This document shows, piece by piece, positions 7,382 through 16,166 of a DNA stretch of 24,514 bases. The notes below the pieces were generated by a model, which had not been told where the DNA came from, did not search any database, and saw only the letters and a list, made by a program, of their open reading frames with translations. The stretch covers positions 1 through 24,514 of the forward strand of contig JAJZQR010000057.1 in the NCBI GenBank assembly GCA_021806765.1, written 5' to 3'. This stretch comes from Chloroflexota bacterium. GTDB lineage: Bacteria > Chloroflexota > UBA6077. Numbering within the stretch: position 1 is the first letter of the stretch; every line of letters starts with the position of its first letter. Made by a program: the position numbers and the translations under genes.

Positions 7382-8110
7382 GTGGAGCTATCGATGCAGG
7401 GTAAGGTGGCCATCGTGACGGGGGGAGGCAGCGGCCTCGGAGAGGCCACGGCCTCTGCGCTTTCTCAAGAGGGGGTGTCGGTGGCGGTCGTGGATTTGAA
7501 TCGCGAGCGGGCCGAGGCGGTGGCCGCCAGGATACGGGAGGCTGGTGGCAACGCCATAGCGCTGGCGGCAGACGTAGGCGACGCCGGGCAGGTAGCGGAG
7601 ACGGTGAAAAGCGTTCTGAGCGCCTTCGGCCGAGTCGACTTCGTGATCAACAACGCCGGGACGGACTACGTTCTTCCCATCACCGAGATGACCATCGATC
7701 AGTGGGATCGGGTGATCTCGGTGAACCTGCGAGGAGCCTTCCTCTTTGCCAGGGAGGTGTTCCCCATCATGCAGCAACAGGGTGGGGGACACATCGTCAA
7801 TGTCGCCTCCACGGCGGCCAAGCGGGCGTGGGCCAACGCTGCTGCCTATCACGCCTCCAAGTGGGGGCTACTGGGTTTCACCCGAGCCATCGGGGTGGAG
7901 GGACGGCCCCACAGGATCAAGGCCACGGCCCTGGTGCCCGGGGGAATGCAGACCCACTTCTTCGATCAGTTGGACCCACCGCCCGATCCGACCAACCTGC
8001 AGGACCCGAAGAACGTTGCCAGGGTGATCTTGTTCGTCCTGTCGCAGCCGGTGGAGACGGCGGTGCAGGAGGTGATAGTGACTCCCCTCACCGAGACCTC
8101 CTGGCCCTGA
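7382..8110 (+). CDS. classical short-chain dehydrogenase/reductase (SDR)
   Basis: This 242-residue NAD(P)-dependent oxidoreductase of the classical SDR family carries the cofactor motif TGGGSGLG (13-20), an Asp at the end of beta-2 (VVDLN, D38) that favours NAD(H), NNAG (90-93), catalytic S143 in VNVAS, and the active-site Y156-x3-K160 (YHASK). PGG after the sixth strand is also present. The GTG at 7382 has an AGGAGGG SD 7 nt upstream; an ATG at 7394 is an alternative start. It sits between glycosyltransferase genes and the heptose kinase. It may therefore oxidise or reduce a sugar intermediate, but classical SDRs act on many substrates and the function is not fixed by sequence. It is not an extended SDR of the nucleotide-sugar epimerase type. 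Confidence 0.88.
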   Translation: MELSMQGKVAIVTGGGSGLGEATASALSQEGVSVAVVDLNRERAEAVAARIREAGGNAIALAADVGDAGQVAETVKSVLSAFGRVDFVINNAGTDYVLPITEMTIDQWDRVISVNLRGAFLFAREVFPIMQQQGGGHIVNVASTAAKRAWANAAAYHASKWGLLGFTRAIGVEGRPHRIKATALVPGGMQTHFFDQLDPPPDPTNLQDPKNVARVILFVLSQPVETAVQEVIVTPLTETSWP

Positions 8111-8151
8111 GTACTTTCTTTCTGCTACCTACCTGGAAGGGAGGGAGACAG

Positions 8152-9246
8152 GTGCCGCTGATAGCCAGGGCGCCCATGCGCATAAGCTTCGGTGGGGGCG
8201 GAACCGACCTGGAGGCCTATTACTCCAGGTACGGCGGCGTGGTGGTTAGCGCAGCCATAGACAAGTACTTCTACGCCGTGGTCTCCGAGAGCGGCTCCCA
8301 GAGCCTGCAACTGATATCTGCCAACTACGGCTCCTTCCACCTTCAAGAGACCGTCGAGGACCTGGTGTGGGACGGAAACCTGGCCCTTCCCAAGGCGGTG
8401 GTAGACCACTTCGGTCTGCCTCCCGGGTACGACGTGTTCATGGCTTCAGAGATACCCCCGGGCACGGGGTTGGGGTCTTCCAGTGCTGCGGCGGTGTGCC
8501 TCTGCCTCGCGCTGTCTGCCAAGCAGGGGAAAGCGACCTCCCGGGAAGAGCTGGCTCACCTGGCCTCTCACCTGGAGATCGAAAGGCTGGGCATGCCCAT
8601 CGGCAAGCAGGACCAGTACGCCTCGGCCTTCGGTGGGATCAACGTGATCACCTTCGGTCGAGAGGGGGTCGATGTAGAGCCCCTCAACCTGTCTCCCGAG
8701 AGGGTAAAGGAGTTGGAGGGCAACTTGATGCTGTTCTTCATGGGCAGCTCCCGCAGTTCCTCCACCATCCTGCGACAGCAGCAAGAGTCCACCCGGCGCG
8801 GCGAGAAGCGGGTTCTGGAGTCCCTCCATGCCATCAAGGAGATGGCTCTGCAGATGCGGACAGAGATGGAGCATGGCGACCTGTCGGTGGTGGGCCAGTT
8901 GATGGATCGGGCCTGGGAGCAGAAGAAGCGGTTGGCCAGAACCGTCACCAATCAGTCCATCGATGAGTCCTATCAGATCGCCAAGGAGGCCGGAGCCCTG
9001 GGCGGAAAGGTGACCGGGGCGGGTGGTGGCGGCTTTCTGTTGCTGTACTGCCCTCCTGACCACCAACCGGAGGTGACCCAGAGGCTGCGCGAGAGAGGGC
9101 TGCAACCGATCCGGTTCCAGTTCGATTTTCTGGGAGCCCACATCCTGATGGACAGCGGGGAGCCATCCCAGGAGCGAGAGTTGATGGGGTCAGGTCTCTG
9201 GGTGCTGGAGCGGGCCCGCAGGGCCAAGCGTTCCAGGGCAGCGTAG
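8152..9246 (+). CDS. hddA: GHMP kinase, D-glycero-alpha-D-manno-heptose-7-phosphate kinase-like (HddA)
   Basis: This 364-residue GHMP-family small-molecule kinase is expected to phosphorylate D-glycero-alpha-D-manno-heptose 7-phosphate at C1 with ATP. It carries all three GHMP motifs: APMRISFGGGGTDLEAYY (7-24), PPGTGLGSSSAAAV (102-115, the ATP-binding loop) and KVTGAGGGGFLLLY (286-299). Motif 1 with FGGGGTD and GKQDQYASAFGG (151-162) are typical of the HddA/fucokinase-like branch. The GTG at 8152 has a GGAAGGGAGGGAG SD a few bases upstream. The product is the substrate of the phosphatase encoded at the start of the operon. The isomerase (GmhA) and guanylyltransferase (HddC) of the pathway are not in the window. 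The C-terminal 35 residues beyond the usual end are basic and may be a family-specific tail. Fucose or other sugar kinase activity is a less likely alternative. Confidence 0.85.
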   Translation: MPLIARAPMRISFGGGGTDLEAYYSRYGGVVVSAAIDKYFYAVVSESGSQSLQLISANYGSFHLQETVEDLVWDGNLALPKAVVDHFGLPPGYDVFMASEIPPGTGLGSSSAAAVCLCLALSAKQGKATSREELAHLASHLEIERLGMPIGKQDQYASAFGGINVITFGREGVDVEPLNLSPERVKELEGNLMLFFMGSSRSSSTILRQQQESTRRGEKRVLESLHAIKEMALQMRTEMEHGDLSVVGQLMDRAWEQKKRLARTVTNQSIDESYQIAKEAGALGGKVTGAGGGGFLLLYCPPDHQPEVTQRLRERGLQPIRFQFDFLGAHILMDSGEPSQERELMGSGLWVLERARRAKRSRAA

Positions 9247-9275
9247 AACCCACGGCCACAGCGGTCGCAGGGCGG

Positions 9276-9303
9276 GTAGGGGCGCACGGCCGTGCGCCCT
9301 TAC
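9276..9303. repeat. REP-like palindrome between glycan and ATPase operons
   Basis: A 20-bp perfect palindrome occupies 9280-9299 (arm GGGCGCACGG) and extends through a G/T mismatch to GTA/TAC at 9276-9278 and 9301-9303. On RNA this is a very stable hairpin. It lies 29 nt after the kinase stop and directly abuts the AGGAGG SD of the first ATPase gene. No T-tract follows, so a classical intrinsic terminator is unlikely; a REP-like repeat or an RNA processing/attenuation hairpin fits better. Confidence 0.75.
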
Positions 9304-9314
9304 AGGAGGGTGAA

Positions 9315-9686
9315 ATGCACGGGGACATCCAGCATGCGGTGGAACAGGTGCTGGCCATCGAGCGGGAGGCCGATGCCATCGTTGATCGGGCTGGGGCTGA
9401 GGCTCGGTCCCTGAGAGCGCATTCCGTCGGGGAGGCCGGTCGGTTGCGGGAGCGGCTGCTGGCCGATGCCAGGATGGAGGCTGAGGCGAGGGTGGCCAGG
9501 GCACAAGGCGAGGCCGAAGAGGAGCGCGAGCGGCTGCTGGCCGGGGCTGACCGGCAGATCAAGGCCCTGGAGGAGTCGGCCTCCAACCGCTTCGAGGCCG
9601 CCGTTCGGTTCATCGTGGCCCGATTGCTGGGCGAAATGCAGCCGGAGGGCCCGGCGATCCAGGAGACCCGGGAGCGCCAAGGGTGA
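9315..9686 (+). CDS. V/A-type ATPase peripheral-stalk subunit G (H)
   Basis: This is a 123-residue, almost entirely helical, charged protein rich in Ala, Glu and Arg, consistent with the right-handed coiled-coil subunit G/H (AhaH/NtpF) that pairs with subunit E in the peripheral stalk. The segment from about residue 10 to 100 (EREADAIVDRAGAEARSL to LEESASNRFEAAV) has no helix breakers, and the C-terminal AVRFIVARLLGEM resembles the membrane-proximal end of this family. The family is poorly conserved, so identification rests on composition plus its place as first gene of the operon. AGGAGG lies 5 nt before the ATG. Its stop overlaps the next start in GTGA. Confidence 0.78.
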   Translation: MHGDIQHAVEQVLAIEREADAIVDRAGAEARSLRAHSVGEAGRLRERLLADARMEAEARVARAQGEAEEERERLLAGADRQIKALEESASNRFEAAVRFIVARLLGEMQPEGPAIQETRERQG

Positions 9687-10738
9687 GTGCTGGGCTGGCG
9701 CAATACTCCCGGCCCAACGCCGAGCTGCGAGGGATGATCTCGCGGCTGCTATCGCCTGAGCGGCTTCGCGCGATGGCAGCTTCCCCTGACCTCGAAGGGG
9801 TTCTTCGACTACTGCTGGGGACCCCTTACCAGGAGGTGGCCAGGGGGGTGCTGGAGAGGGGAGCGACCGCGGAAGATGCTGAAAGGAGCATAGTCCGCGG
9901 TCTGGTGGGGGCTTTTCGCCGAACCGCCTTTCTCCTCGGTGGGGCGCGGGCTGCGCTGGTGGTGCAGATGGCGCGGAGGCTGGAGTTGGAGAACTTGAAG
10001 ACCATCCTCCGGGCAAAGGCTCGAGGCGAGGCTGTCGAGGCCGTTCGGCCCCTCCTGATCCCGATGGAGGGCCTCTCCGGTCTCCCGTATGAGGAGTTGC
10101 TGCGGGGCGAGGATGTGGAATCTGTGGCCAGGGCTCTGGCGGACACCGAGTACGGTTCTGTCCTCTCCAGTGCTCTGCCTCGCTACGAGGCTGAAGGCAC
10201 CCTCTTCCCCGTCGAGACAGCTCTGGACCTTCACTACTATCGCCGTCTGTGGCAGTTCCTGGCGGGGCTGTCGGGTTCGGATCTCCGGGTGGCCCGCCGG
10301 ATGTTGGGGATCCGGTACGACGTGCTGAACGTCGATTGGATCGTCCGGTACCGTCTGATCTACCGACTCTATCCCGAGGAGATCTTCAACTACACCCTGC
10401 CCTACGGCTGGCGGATCGACGACGCGGTAGTCCGGCGTGCCGGCCCCGCCGAGGCCCTCGAAGGCATCGCCTCGGCCCTTCCGGAGCCCTATCGCTCTCT
10501 TCTGACAGGAGTTGCGGGTGCCCCGGACCCCGTGGAGCGGGCCGAACTGGTTCTCCAGCGCTATCTGGTGACCGTGGCGCGCTCGGCCCTGTCCGGCTAC
10601 CCGTTCCAGATCGGTGTGGCTCTTGCCTACCTCTGGCTGAAGGAGGCCGAAGTCCACGACCTGAGGTCGATCCTGGAGGCTAAGGGCTACGGCCTCCCTA
10701 TCGAGGCGATCGTGGATCGGTTCTGGAGGGAGGGCTGA
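9683..10738 (+). CDS. V/A-type ATPase central subunit C (AC39/V0D type)
   Basis: This 351-residue protein of the V0D/AC39 (AhaC/NtpC) family caps the proteolipid rotor and couples it to the central shaft. It is all-helical with the typical start SRPNAELRGMISRLLSPERL, followed by repeated short domains that each carry L-E-x-LKTILRAKARGE-type segments (residues about 100-115) and, near the C terminus, VALAYLWLKEAEVHDLRSILEAKGYGL, which is the family signature. Length matches the usual 320-350. It uses GTG overlapping the subunit G stop by 4 nt, and its own TGA shares a base with the ATG of subunit I. In Thermus and archaeal operons C lies after K and E; here it precedes I. Confidence 0.88.
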   Translation: MSAGLAQYSRPNAELRGMISRLLSPERLRAMAASPDLEGVLRLLLGTPYQEVARGVLERGATAEDAERSIVRGLVGAFRRTAFLLGGARAALVVQMARRLELENLKTILRAKARGEAVEAVRPLLIPMEGLSGLPYEELLRGEDVESVARALADTEYGSVLSSALPRYEAEGTLFPVETALDLHYYRRLWQFLAGLSGSDLRVARRMLGIRYDVLNVDWIVRYRLIYRLYPEEIFNYTLPYGWRIDDAVVRRAGPAEALEGIASALPEPYRSLLTGVAGAPDPVERAELVLQRYLVTVARSALSGYPFQIGVALAYLWLKEAEVHDLRSILEAKGYGLPIEAIVDRFWREG

Positions 10739-12708
10739 TGCTGACGCCCGTACCCATGGTGCGAGTCGAGTTGCTGGCCCTCGACCGGGACCTGATCGCT
10801 CTCAGCCGCCGGATAGGAGAGATGTCCCTGCTCCACCCGGTGGATGCCGGAGACCTCGGAGCCTGGGCCGTTCCCCTCACGTGGCAGGAGATGGAGACGC
10901 TGGCTGCCGAGTATGCCTCGGCCGATCGCCGGCTGGACCGGTTGTCGGATCTGCTGCGATTGCCGTCTGCAGGGGCGATTGCCGGTGCAACTGTATCCCC
11001 TGAGGCGGTGCTGCAGGGGATAGAGAGGCTGCTCGGCGAGATAGAGCCGGAGGCGAGGACACTGGAGGACCGAATCCACGGTCTGGAGGCCAGACGGCTG
11101 CAGTTGGAGGGGCTGGACGCCCAGTTGAGGCTGTTGAGCCTTCTGAACGTGGATCTGGCGGAGCTTCGCAACCTCCATTTCCTGCACATGGTGTCGGGTC
11201 TGATGCCGCCCGAGAACCTGCCCAGGCTGGAAGACAGCCTTCAGGGTATTCCCCACGTGGTGCTCCGGATCAGCCGGGTCGGGGACCGAGAGCTGATCTT
11301 CGCCTTCTCCCGATCGGCGGACGAGGCAGTGCTGAGCCGAGCCCTGCAAAGCAGCTATCTGGAGCGGAGGGATATCCCGGCAGAGTTCTCCGGCACGCCG
11401 GCCGAGGCCTTTCGCCGGCTTCAGGCTATGCGGGCGGAGTTGGAGGAGGAAGCGCAGGCGGTGGACGGAGTTCGGGAGTTGGCGGCCGAGCAGTGGGGCG
11501 GGGAGCTGCAGAGGGCTCGAGCCGAACTGGAGGTGAATAGCCGAGTGGTGGACCTCTGGCGTCGGGCGGGCCGAACGGAGCGAACGCGGCTGCTGGCAGG
11601 GTGGGTCCCCGGGGATGTGAGCGAGCAGTTTGCCCAGCAGGTGGCCGAGGTTACCGAGGGTAGGACACTGCTGGCGATGGCGGATCCGGTCCCGGGGCAG
11701 GAGGGAGAAGCCTTCGCCGCCCCGACGGCCCTGGCCAACCCTGCCCCGGTCCAGCCCTTCGAAGAACTGACACGCACCTACGGGCTCCCCGACTACTGGG
11801 ATCTGGATCCGACGCCAGTAGCCGCCTTCCTTCTCGTCCTGCTGTTCGGAGCGATGTTCGGCGATCTGGGGCAGGGGTTCGTGCTGTTGGTGGTGGGGAT
11901 CCTCCTGGCGATGGGTCTCCTGTTCGATGGGTATCGGGATTTCGGTCGGATCCTCGCGGCGTGTGGCTTCTCCGCCATGGTCTTTGGGATCCTCTACGGG
12001 AGTTTCTTCGCCGCGGAGACGGTGATCCCGGCCCAGTGGCTTCGCCCTATCGAGACCCCTTCTATCCTGCTGACCGCCGCCGTCGTTCTTGGAATAGGCG
12101 TGATCAGTGTGGGGCTACTCATGGGGATCGTGAGCAACTGGCGGAGAGCCGACTGGGCGGAGTTCTACCTGGGCCAGAACGGCCTGGTAGGCCTCTGGCT
12201 GTACTGGGGGCTGGTGGTGGCGCTGCTGCTTCTGTTCTTCGGTAACGAGCCGCTGTCGCTCTGGCTGCTGATCCCTCTGGCCGGCATACCGCTTCTTCTC
12301 AGGTTCCTACATGGGCCCATAGCCCAGGCCATGGGCTGGCGGCGGGGAGAAGAAGGCTCTGCCTACGTCGTACAGGCTGGAGTGGAGAGCTTCGATCTGG
12401 TCATCAGGTTCATCAGTAACACAGCCTCCTTCCTGAGGGTCGGCGCCTTCGCCCTGGGCCATGTGGGCCTCAGCGCTACCGTCTTTGCCCTGGCCGGGCT
12501 GCTGCGGTCGTATCCGGCGGCCTCCATCCTGCTATTGATTCTGGGCAATCTGCTCATCCTGACTCTGGAGACCCTGATCGTTGGAATCCAGGCTCTCCGC
12601 CTGGAGTATTACGAGTTCTTCACCAAGTTCTTGCACGGTGGTGGCGTGGCCTACCGGCCTTTTGCATTGCGGGAAGCTGGTCCCGGGCGTGCGGAAAGAG
12701 GGAGTTAG
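10738..12708 (+). CDS. V/A-type ATPase membrane subunit I (a subunit)
   Basis: This 656-residue stator subunit forms the ion half-channels against the proteolipid ring. Residues 1-350 are soluble with long coiled-coil arms (an E/R/L-rich helix pair at about 60-130 and 220-280). Residues 355 onward hold about eight hydrophobic segments, beginning VAAFLLVLLFGAMFGDLGQG. The conserved arginines expected near the rotor interface are present: R567 in SFLRVGAFALGH and R621 in ALRLEYYEFFTKF, close to the two equivalents known for the Thermus protein. The C-terminal GGGVAYRPF motif is also present. Start is the ATG of a TGATG junction with subunit C. The next gene starts 3 nt after the stop. Confidence 0.93.
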   Translation: MLTPVPMVRVELLALDRDLIALSRRIGEMSLLHPVDAGDLGAWAVPLTWQEMETLAAEYASADRRLDRLSDLLRLPSAGAIAGATVSPEAVLQGIERLLGEIEPEARTLEDRIHGLEARRLQLEGLDAQLRLLSLLNVDLAELRNLHFLHMVSGLMPPENLPRLEDSLQGIPHVVLRISRVGDRELIFAFSRSADEAVLSRALQSSYLERRDIPAEFSGTPAEAFRRLQAMRAELEEEAQAVDGVRELAAEQWGGELQRARAELEVNSRVVDLWRRAGRTERTRLLAGWVPGDVSEQFAQQVAEVTEGRTLLAMADPVPGQEGEAFAAPTALANPAPVQPFEELTRTYGLPDYWDLDPTPVAAFLLVLLFGAMFGDLGQGFVLLVVGILLAMGLLFDGYRDFGRILAACGFSAMVFGILYGSFFAAETVIPAQWLRPIETPSILLTAAVVLGIGVISVGLLMGIVSNWRRADWAEFYLGQNGLVGLWLYWGLVVALLLLFFGNEPLSLWLLIPLAGIPLLLRFLHGPIAQAMGWRRGEEGSAYVVQAGVESFDLVIRFISNTASFLRVGAFALGHVGLSATVFALAGLLRSYPAASILLLILGNLLILTLETLIVGIQALRLEYYEFFTKFLHGGGVAYRPFALREAGPGRAERGS

Positions 12709-13456
<748 letters not shown>

Positions 13457-13457
<1 letters not shown>

Positions 13458-13484
13458 GACTGAGGGCTGAGGACTGAGGACTGA
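13457..13484. repeat. 7-bp tandem repeat, 4 units, between atpF- and atpE-type genes
   Basis: Four consecutive heptamers, GGACTGA, GGGCTGA, GGACTGA and GGACTGA, begin at the last base of the subunit F stop codon. In another phase they read nnCTGAG, the same core as the larger array at 14186-14297. No coding role is evident. Confidence 0.85.
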
Positions 13485-13526
13485 CCCTGCCTGTCGAACT
13501 CACCCTGGAGTGGCTGATGGCTGGTG

Positions 13527-14168
13527 ATGGCTGACAACGGTATCGAAGCGCTGAGACGGGGGATCCTGCAGGACGCTGAGGCGATGGCTAGCCAGGAGGT
13601 GGCTCAGGCCCGGCTAGCGGCCCGGGAGGAGTTGGAGCGGGACCGGCGGGAGGCGGAGTCCGAGGCCGAGGTGATCCTGCGGCAGGCTGAGCACGAGGCC
13701 GAGAGGCTGCGCCGGCGGATCGCTTCGGCTGCCGAGTTGGAGGGTAAGCGGCGATGGCTGGAGGTTCGGGAGCAGCTTCTCCGGAGGGTCCTGGGCCAGG
13801 CCCTGGAGGAATTAAGAGAGGGGGCTGGGGCCAAGGGCCGCGGGCCGGTGCTGCTTCGGCTGCTGTTGGAGGCCGCTCGTCGGGCTAGCGGAGGGAGGCT
13901 GGTGGTTCGGACGGCCCCGGGCGACGCCACCCTGCTGACTCCTCAGTTTCTGGAGGAGGCACGGGCCGCACTGGCCAAAGAGGGGATCTCGGCCCGGTTG
14001 GAGAGGGGGGAGAGGCTGGCCGAGATAGCGGGTGGGGTCATCGTAGAGGGAGAAGAGGGACGGATAGTGGTGGACAACTCCTTCGAGGCTAGAATGGAGC
14101 GACAGGAGGCCACTCTCCGGAGCGGCATCTGGCGGATCCTGTCAGGGGAAGACGAGTCCAGGGCGTAG
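13527..14168 (+). CDS. V/A-type ATPase peripheral-stalk subunit E
   Basis: This 213-residue subunit E (AhaE/NtpE) pairs with G to form the peripheral stalk and anchors to the catalytic head. Residues about 1-100 are a long uninterrupted charged helix rich in Ala, Glu and Arg (MASQEVAQARLAAREEL to EVREQLLRRVLGQ). Residues 100-213 form the globular head-binding domain, with GGVIVEGEEGRIVVDNSFEARMER near the end; GGv-v...G-i-vdNtfe-rl is the family signature. The ATG at 13527 was chosen; a GTG one codon upstream is possible, and an in-frame TGA at 13515 excludes longer forms. GGAG at 13507-13510 is a distant SD, so translation may be weaker than that of its neighbours. The gap from subunit F is 69 nt. 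Confidence 0.9.
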   Translation: MADNGIEALRRGILQDAEAMASQEVAQARLAAREELERDRREAESEAEVILRQAEHEAERLRRRIASAAELEGKRRWLEVREQLLRRVLGQALEELREGAGAKGRGPVLLRLLLEAARRASGGRLVVRTAPGDATLLTPQFLEEARAALAKEGISARLERGERLAEIAGGVIVEGEEGRIVVDNSFEARMERQEATLRSGIWRILSGEDESRA

Positions 14169-14185
14169 TGCTGCCGCCGGGCGGG

Positions 14186-14297
14186 TTCTGAGTGCTGGGT
14201 TCTGGGTTCTGGGTTCTGGGTTCTGGGTTCTGAGTGCTGAGTGCTTGGTGTTGGGTTCTGAGTGCTGAGTGCTTGGTGCCGAGTGCCGGGGTTTGGG
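14186..14297. repeat. heptamer tandem array, 16 units, between subunit E and A genes
   Basis: Sixteen 7-bp units run from 14186 to 14297 with no insertion or deletion. They are variants of T-[TG]-C-T-G-[AG]-G, including four consecutive TTCTGGG (14200-14227). A 21-bp block of three units (TTCTGAG, TGCTGAG, TGCTTGG) is repeated perfectly at 14228-14248 and 14256-14276. The array fills most of the gap between the subunit E stop (14168) and the subunit A SD (14347). It resembles the heptameric short tandem repeats known from cyanobacteria and other large bacterial genomes. Confidence 0.92.
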
Positions 14298-14358
14298 GTG
14301 TCCACAAGAACCCTTCTGCTCACTTTCCCGAGGGAGAGGCGACGACGGAGGGAACAGG

Positions 14359-16158
14359 TTGGCGACGGATCGAGCGCAGCGAGAGCCGGAGGCAGTGGCC
14401 ACCATATGCGCCGTGGACGGTCCGGTGGTGTCCGCGGTGGGTGCCCAGCGGGTCGGCATGCTGGATCTGGTGCGGGTGGGAGAGCCGCGGCTGCTGGGAG
14501 AGGTCATAAGGCTGCGGGGAGACCGTGCCACCATCCAGGTGTACGAGGAGACCTCCGGCCTCATGCCGGGGATGCCCGTCTACGGGACGGGGATGCCTCT
14601 CTCCGCCGAGTTGGGCCCAGGCCTATTGGGGCAGGTCTTCGATGGGGTGCAGAGGCCGCTGGAGTCGATAAAGCACCGGACCGGGGTCTTCATTCAGCGG
14701 GGGGTGCGGATCCCGGCCCTGGACCGCAATCGACGGTGGTCCATCGAAGTGAAGGTGAAGGTTGACGATCAGCTTTCGGGTGGAGCCGTCCTCGGGGTGG
14801 TACAGGAGACCGAGTTGATCCAGCACCGGGTCCTGGTGCCCCCCGGCCTTTCGGGTCGCGTGGCCTGGGCGGCTCGCTCGGGGGAGTATACGGTGGAGGA
14901 GCCGGTGGCGCGGCTGGCGACGGCGGCGGGGGAGGCGGAGATTCTCATGCTCCAACGGTGGCCGGTCAGGGTGCGCCGCCCCTACAGGGACAGGTTGCTG
15001 CCCAACGTCCCGCTGATCACCGGGCAGCGGGTCATCGACACCCTCTTTCCCCTGCCCAAGGGTGGGACTGCCGCAATACCCGGCGGTTTCGGGACCGGGA
15101 AGACGGTAACTCAGCATCAGTTGGCCAAGTGGTCCGACGCCAACGTCATCGTTTACATCGGCTGCGGGGAACGGGGCAACGAGATGACCTCGGTCCTGGA
15201 GGACTTCCCCCGATTGCTGGATCCTCACACCGGCAAGCCGTTGATGCAGCGGACGGTCCTTGTGGCCAACACCTCCAACATGCCGGTGGCGGCCCGAGAG
15301 GCCTCCATCTACACGGGCATCACCATGGCGGAGTACTTCCGGGACATGGGCTACCACGTGGCCGTCATGGCCGACTCCACCTCTCGGTGGGCGGAGGCCC
15401 TCAGGGAGATCGCGGGTCGCCTGGAGGAGATGCCGGCCGAGGAGGGTTATCCTGCCTACCTGCCTTCCCGCCTGGCGGAGTTCTACGAGCGGGCCGGTCG
15501 GGTAGTGACCCTGGCGGGATCGGAGGGTTCAATAGCGGCCATAGGTGCCGTCTCTCCCCCTGGCGGGGCCTTTACCGAGCCGGTGACTACCCACACCCAG
15601 CGCTTCGTTCGGGCCCTGTGGGCTCTGGATCGAGATCTGGCGGCCGCGCGGCACTTTCCCTCCATCAACTGGATGGACAGCTACAGCCAGTATGTGGACG
15701 AGGTGGAGGACTGGTGGCGAGAGCACGTCGATCCCGAGTGGAGAAGGCGTCGGGACGCGACCATGGCCCTTTTGCAGGAGGAGGATCGCCTGCAGGAGAT
15801 CGCCCGACTGGTGGGTCCCGACGCCCTGCCCGATCAGCAGCGGTTGGTTCTGCTGACGGCTCGGCTGCTTCGGGAGGGCTTCCTCCAGCAGAACGCCCTG
15901 GACGACATTGACACCTACACGACGCCCGAGCGGCAGAATGCGATGCTGCGGGCTATCCTCCATTTCCATCAGCGTGCCACCGGACTGATCGCCGCAGGGG
16001 TGCCCATCCACCGGTTAAGATCCCTTCCCGTGGTGGATTCACTGCTTCGCATGCGTTCCACCATCCCCAACGACGCAGTGGATCGGATTGCGCATATAGA
16101 AGCGGAGATCGACCGGCAGATGGGCGAAACCGATAGGGAGTACTCGAAGGCGGCGTAA
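14359..16158 (+). CDS. V/A-type ATPase catalytic subunit A
   Basis: This 599-residue catalytic subunit hydrolyses or synthesises ATP in the A3B3 head. It shows the N-terminal beta barrel ([16 protein letters not shown]), the non-homologous 'bulge' region between the barrel and the nucleotide domain, Walker A GGFGTGKT (K248), catalytic E271 in [24 protein letters not shown] and [17 protein letters not shown]. The TTG at 14359 was chosen because GGAGGG (14347-14352) lies 6 nt upstream and the length fits the family; a GTG at 14395 has an SD too close to it. No in-frame ATG lies near the conserved start. The upstream gap holds the heptamer array. Subunit B follows after 8 nt. Confidence 0.94.
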   Translation: MATDRAQREPEAVATICAVDGPVVSAVGAQRVGMLDLVRVGEPRLLGEVIRLRGDRATIQVYEETSGLMPGMPVYGTGMPLSAELGPGLLGQVFDGVQRPLESIKHRTGVFIQRGVRIPALDRNRRWSIEVKVKVDDQLSGGAVLGVVQETELIQHRVLVPPGLSGRVAWAARSGEYTVEEPVARLATAAGEAEILMLQRWPVRVRRPYRDRLLPNVPLITGQRVIDTLFPLPKGGTAAIPGGFGTGKTVTQHQLAKWSDANVIVYIGCGERGNEMTSVLEDFPRLLDPHTGKPLMQRTVLVANTSNMPVAAREASIYTGITMAEYFRDMGYHVAVMADSTSRWAEALREIAGRLEEMPAEEGYPAYLPSRLAEFYERAGRVVTLAGSEGSIAAIGAVSPPGGAFTEPVTTHTQRFVRALWALDRDLAAARHFPSINWMDSYSQYVDEVEDWWREHVDPEWRRRRDATMALLQEEDRLQEIARLVGPDALPDQQRLVLLTARLLREGFLQQNALDDIDTYTTPERQNAMLRAILHFHQRATGLIAAGVPIHRLRSLPVVDSLLRMRSTIPNDAVDRIAHIEAEIDRQMGETDREYSKAA

Positions 16159-16166
16159 GAGGCTCG

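Noticed and set aside
14186..14297. Heptamer array considered as CRISPR
   Set aside because: Units are 7 bp and contiguous, with no spacers and no cas genes.
14234..14765. Forward frames starting with MLSAWC inside the heptamer array
   Set aside because: The array itself creates start codons and open frames; these run into the subunit A gene out of frame and have no conserved content.
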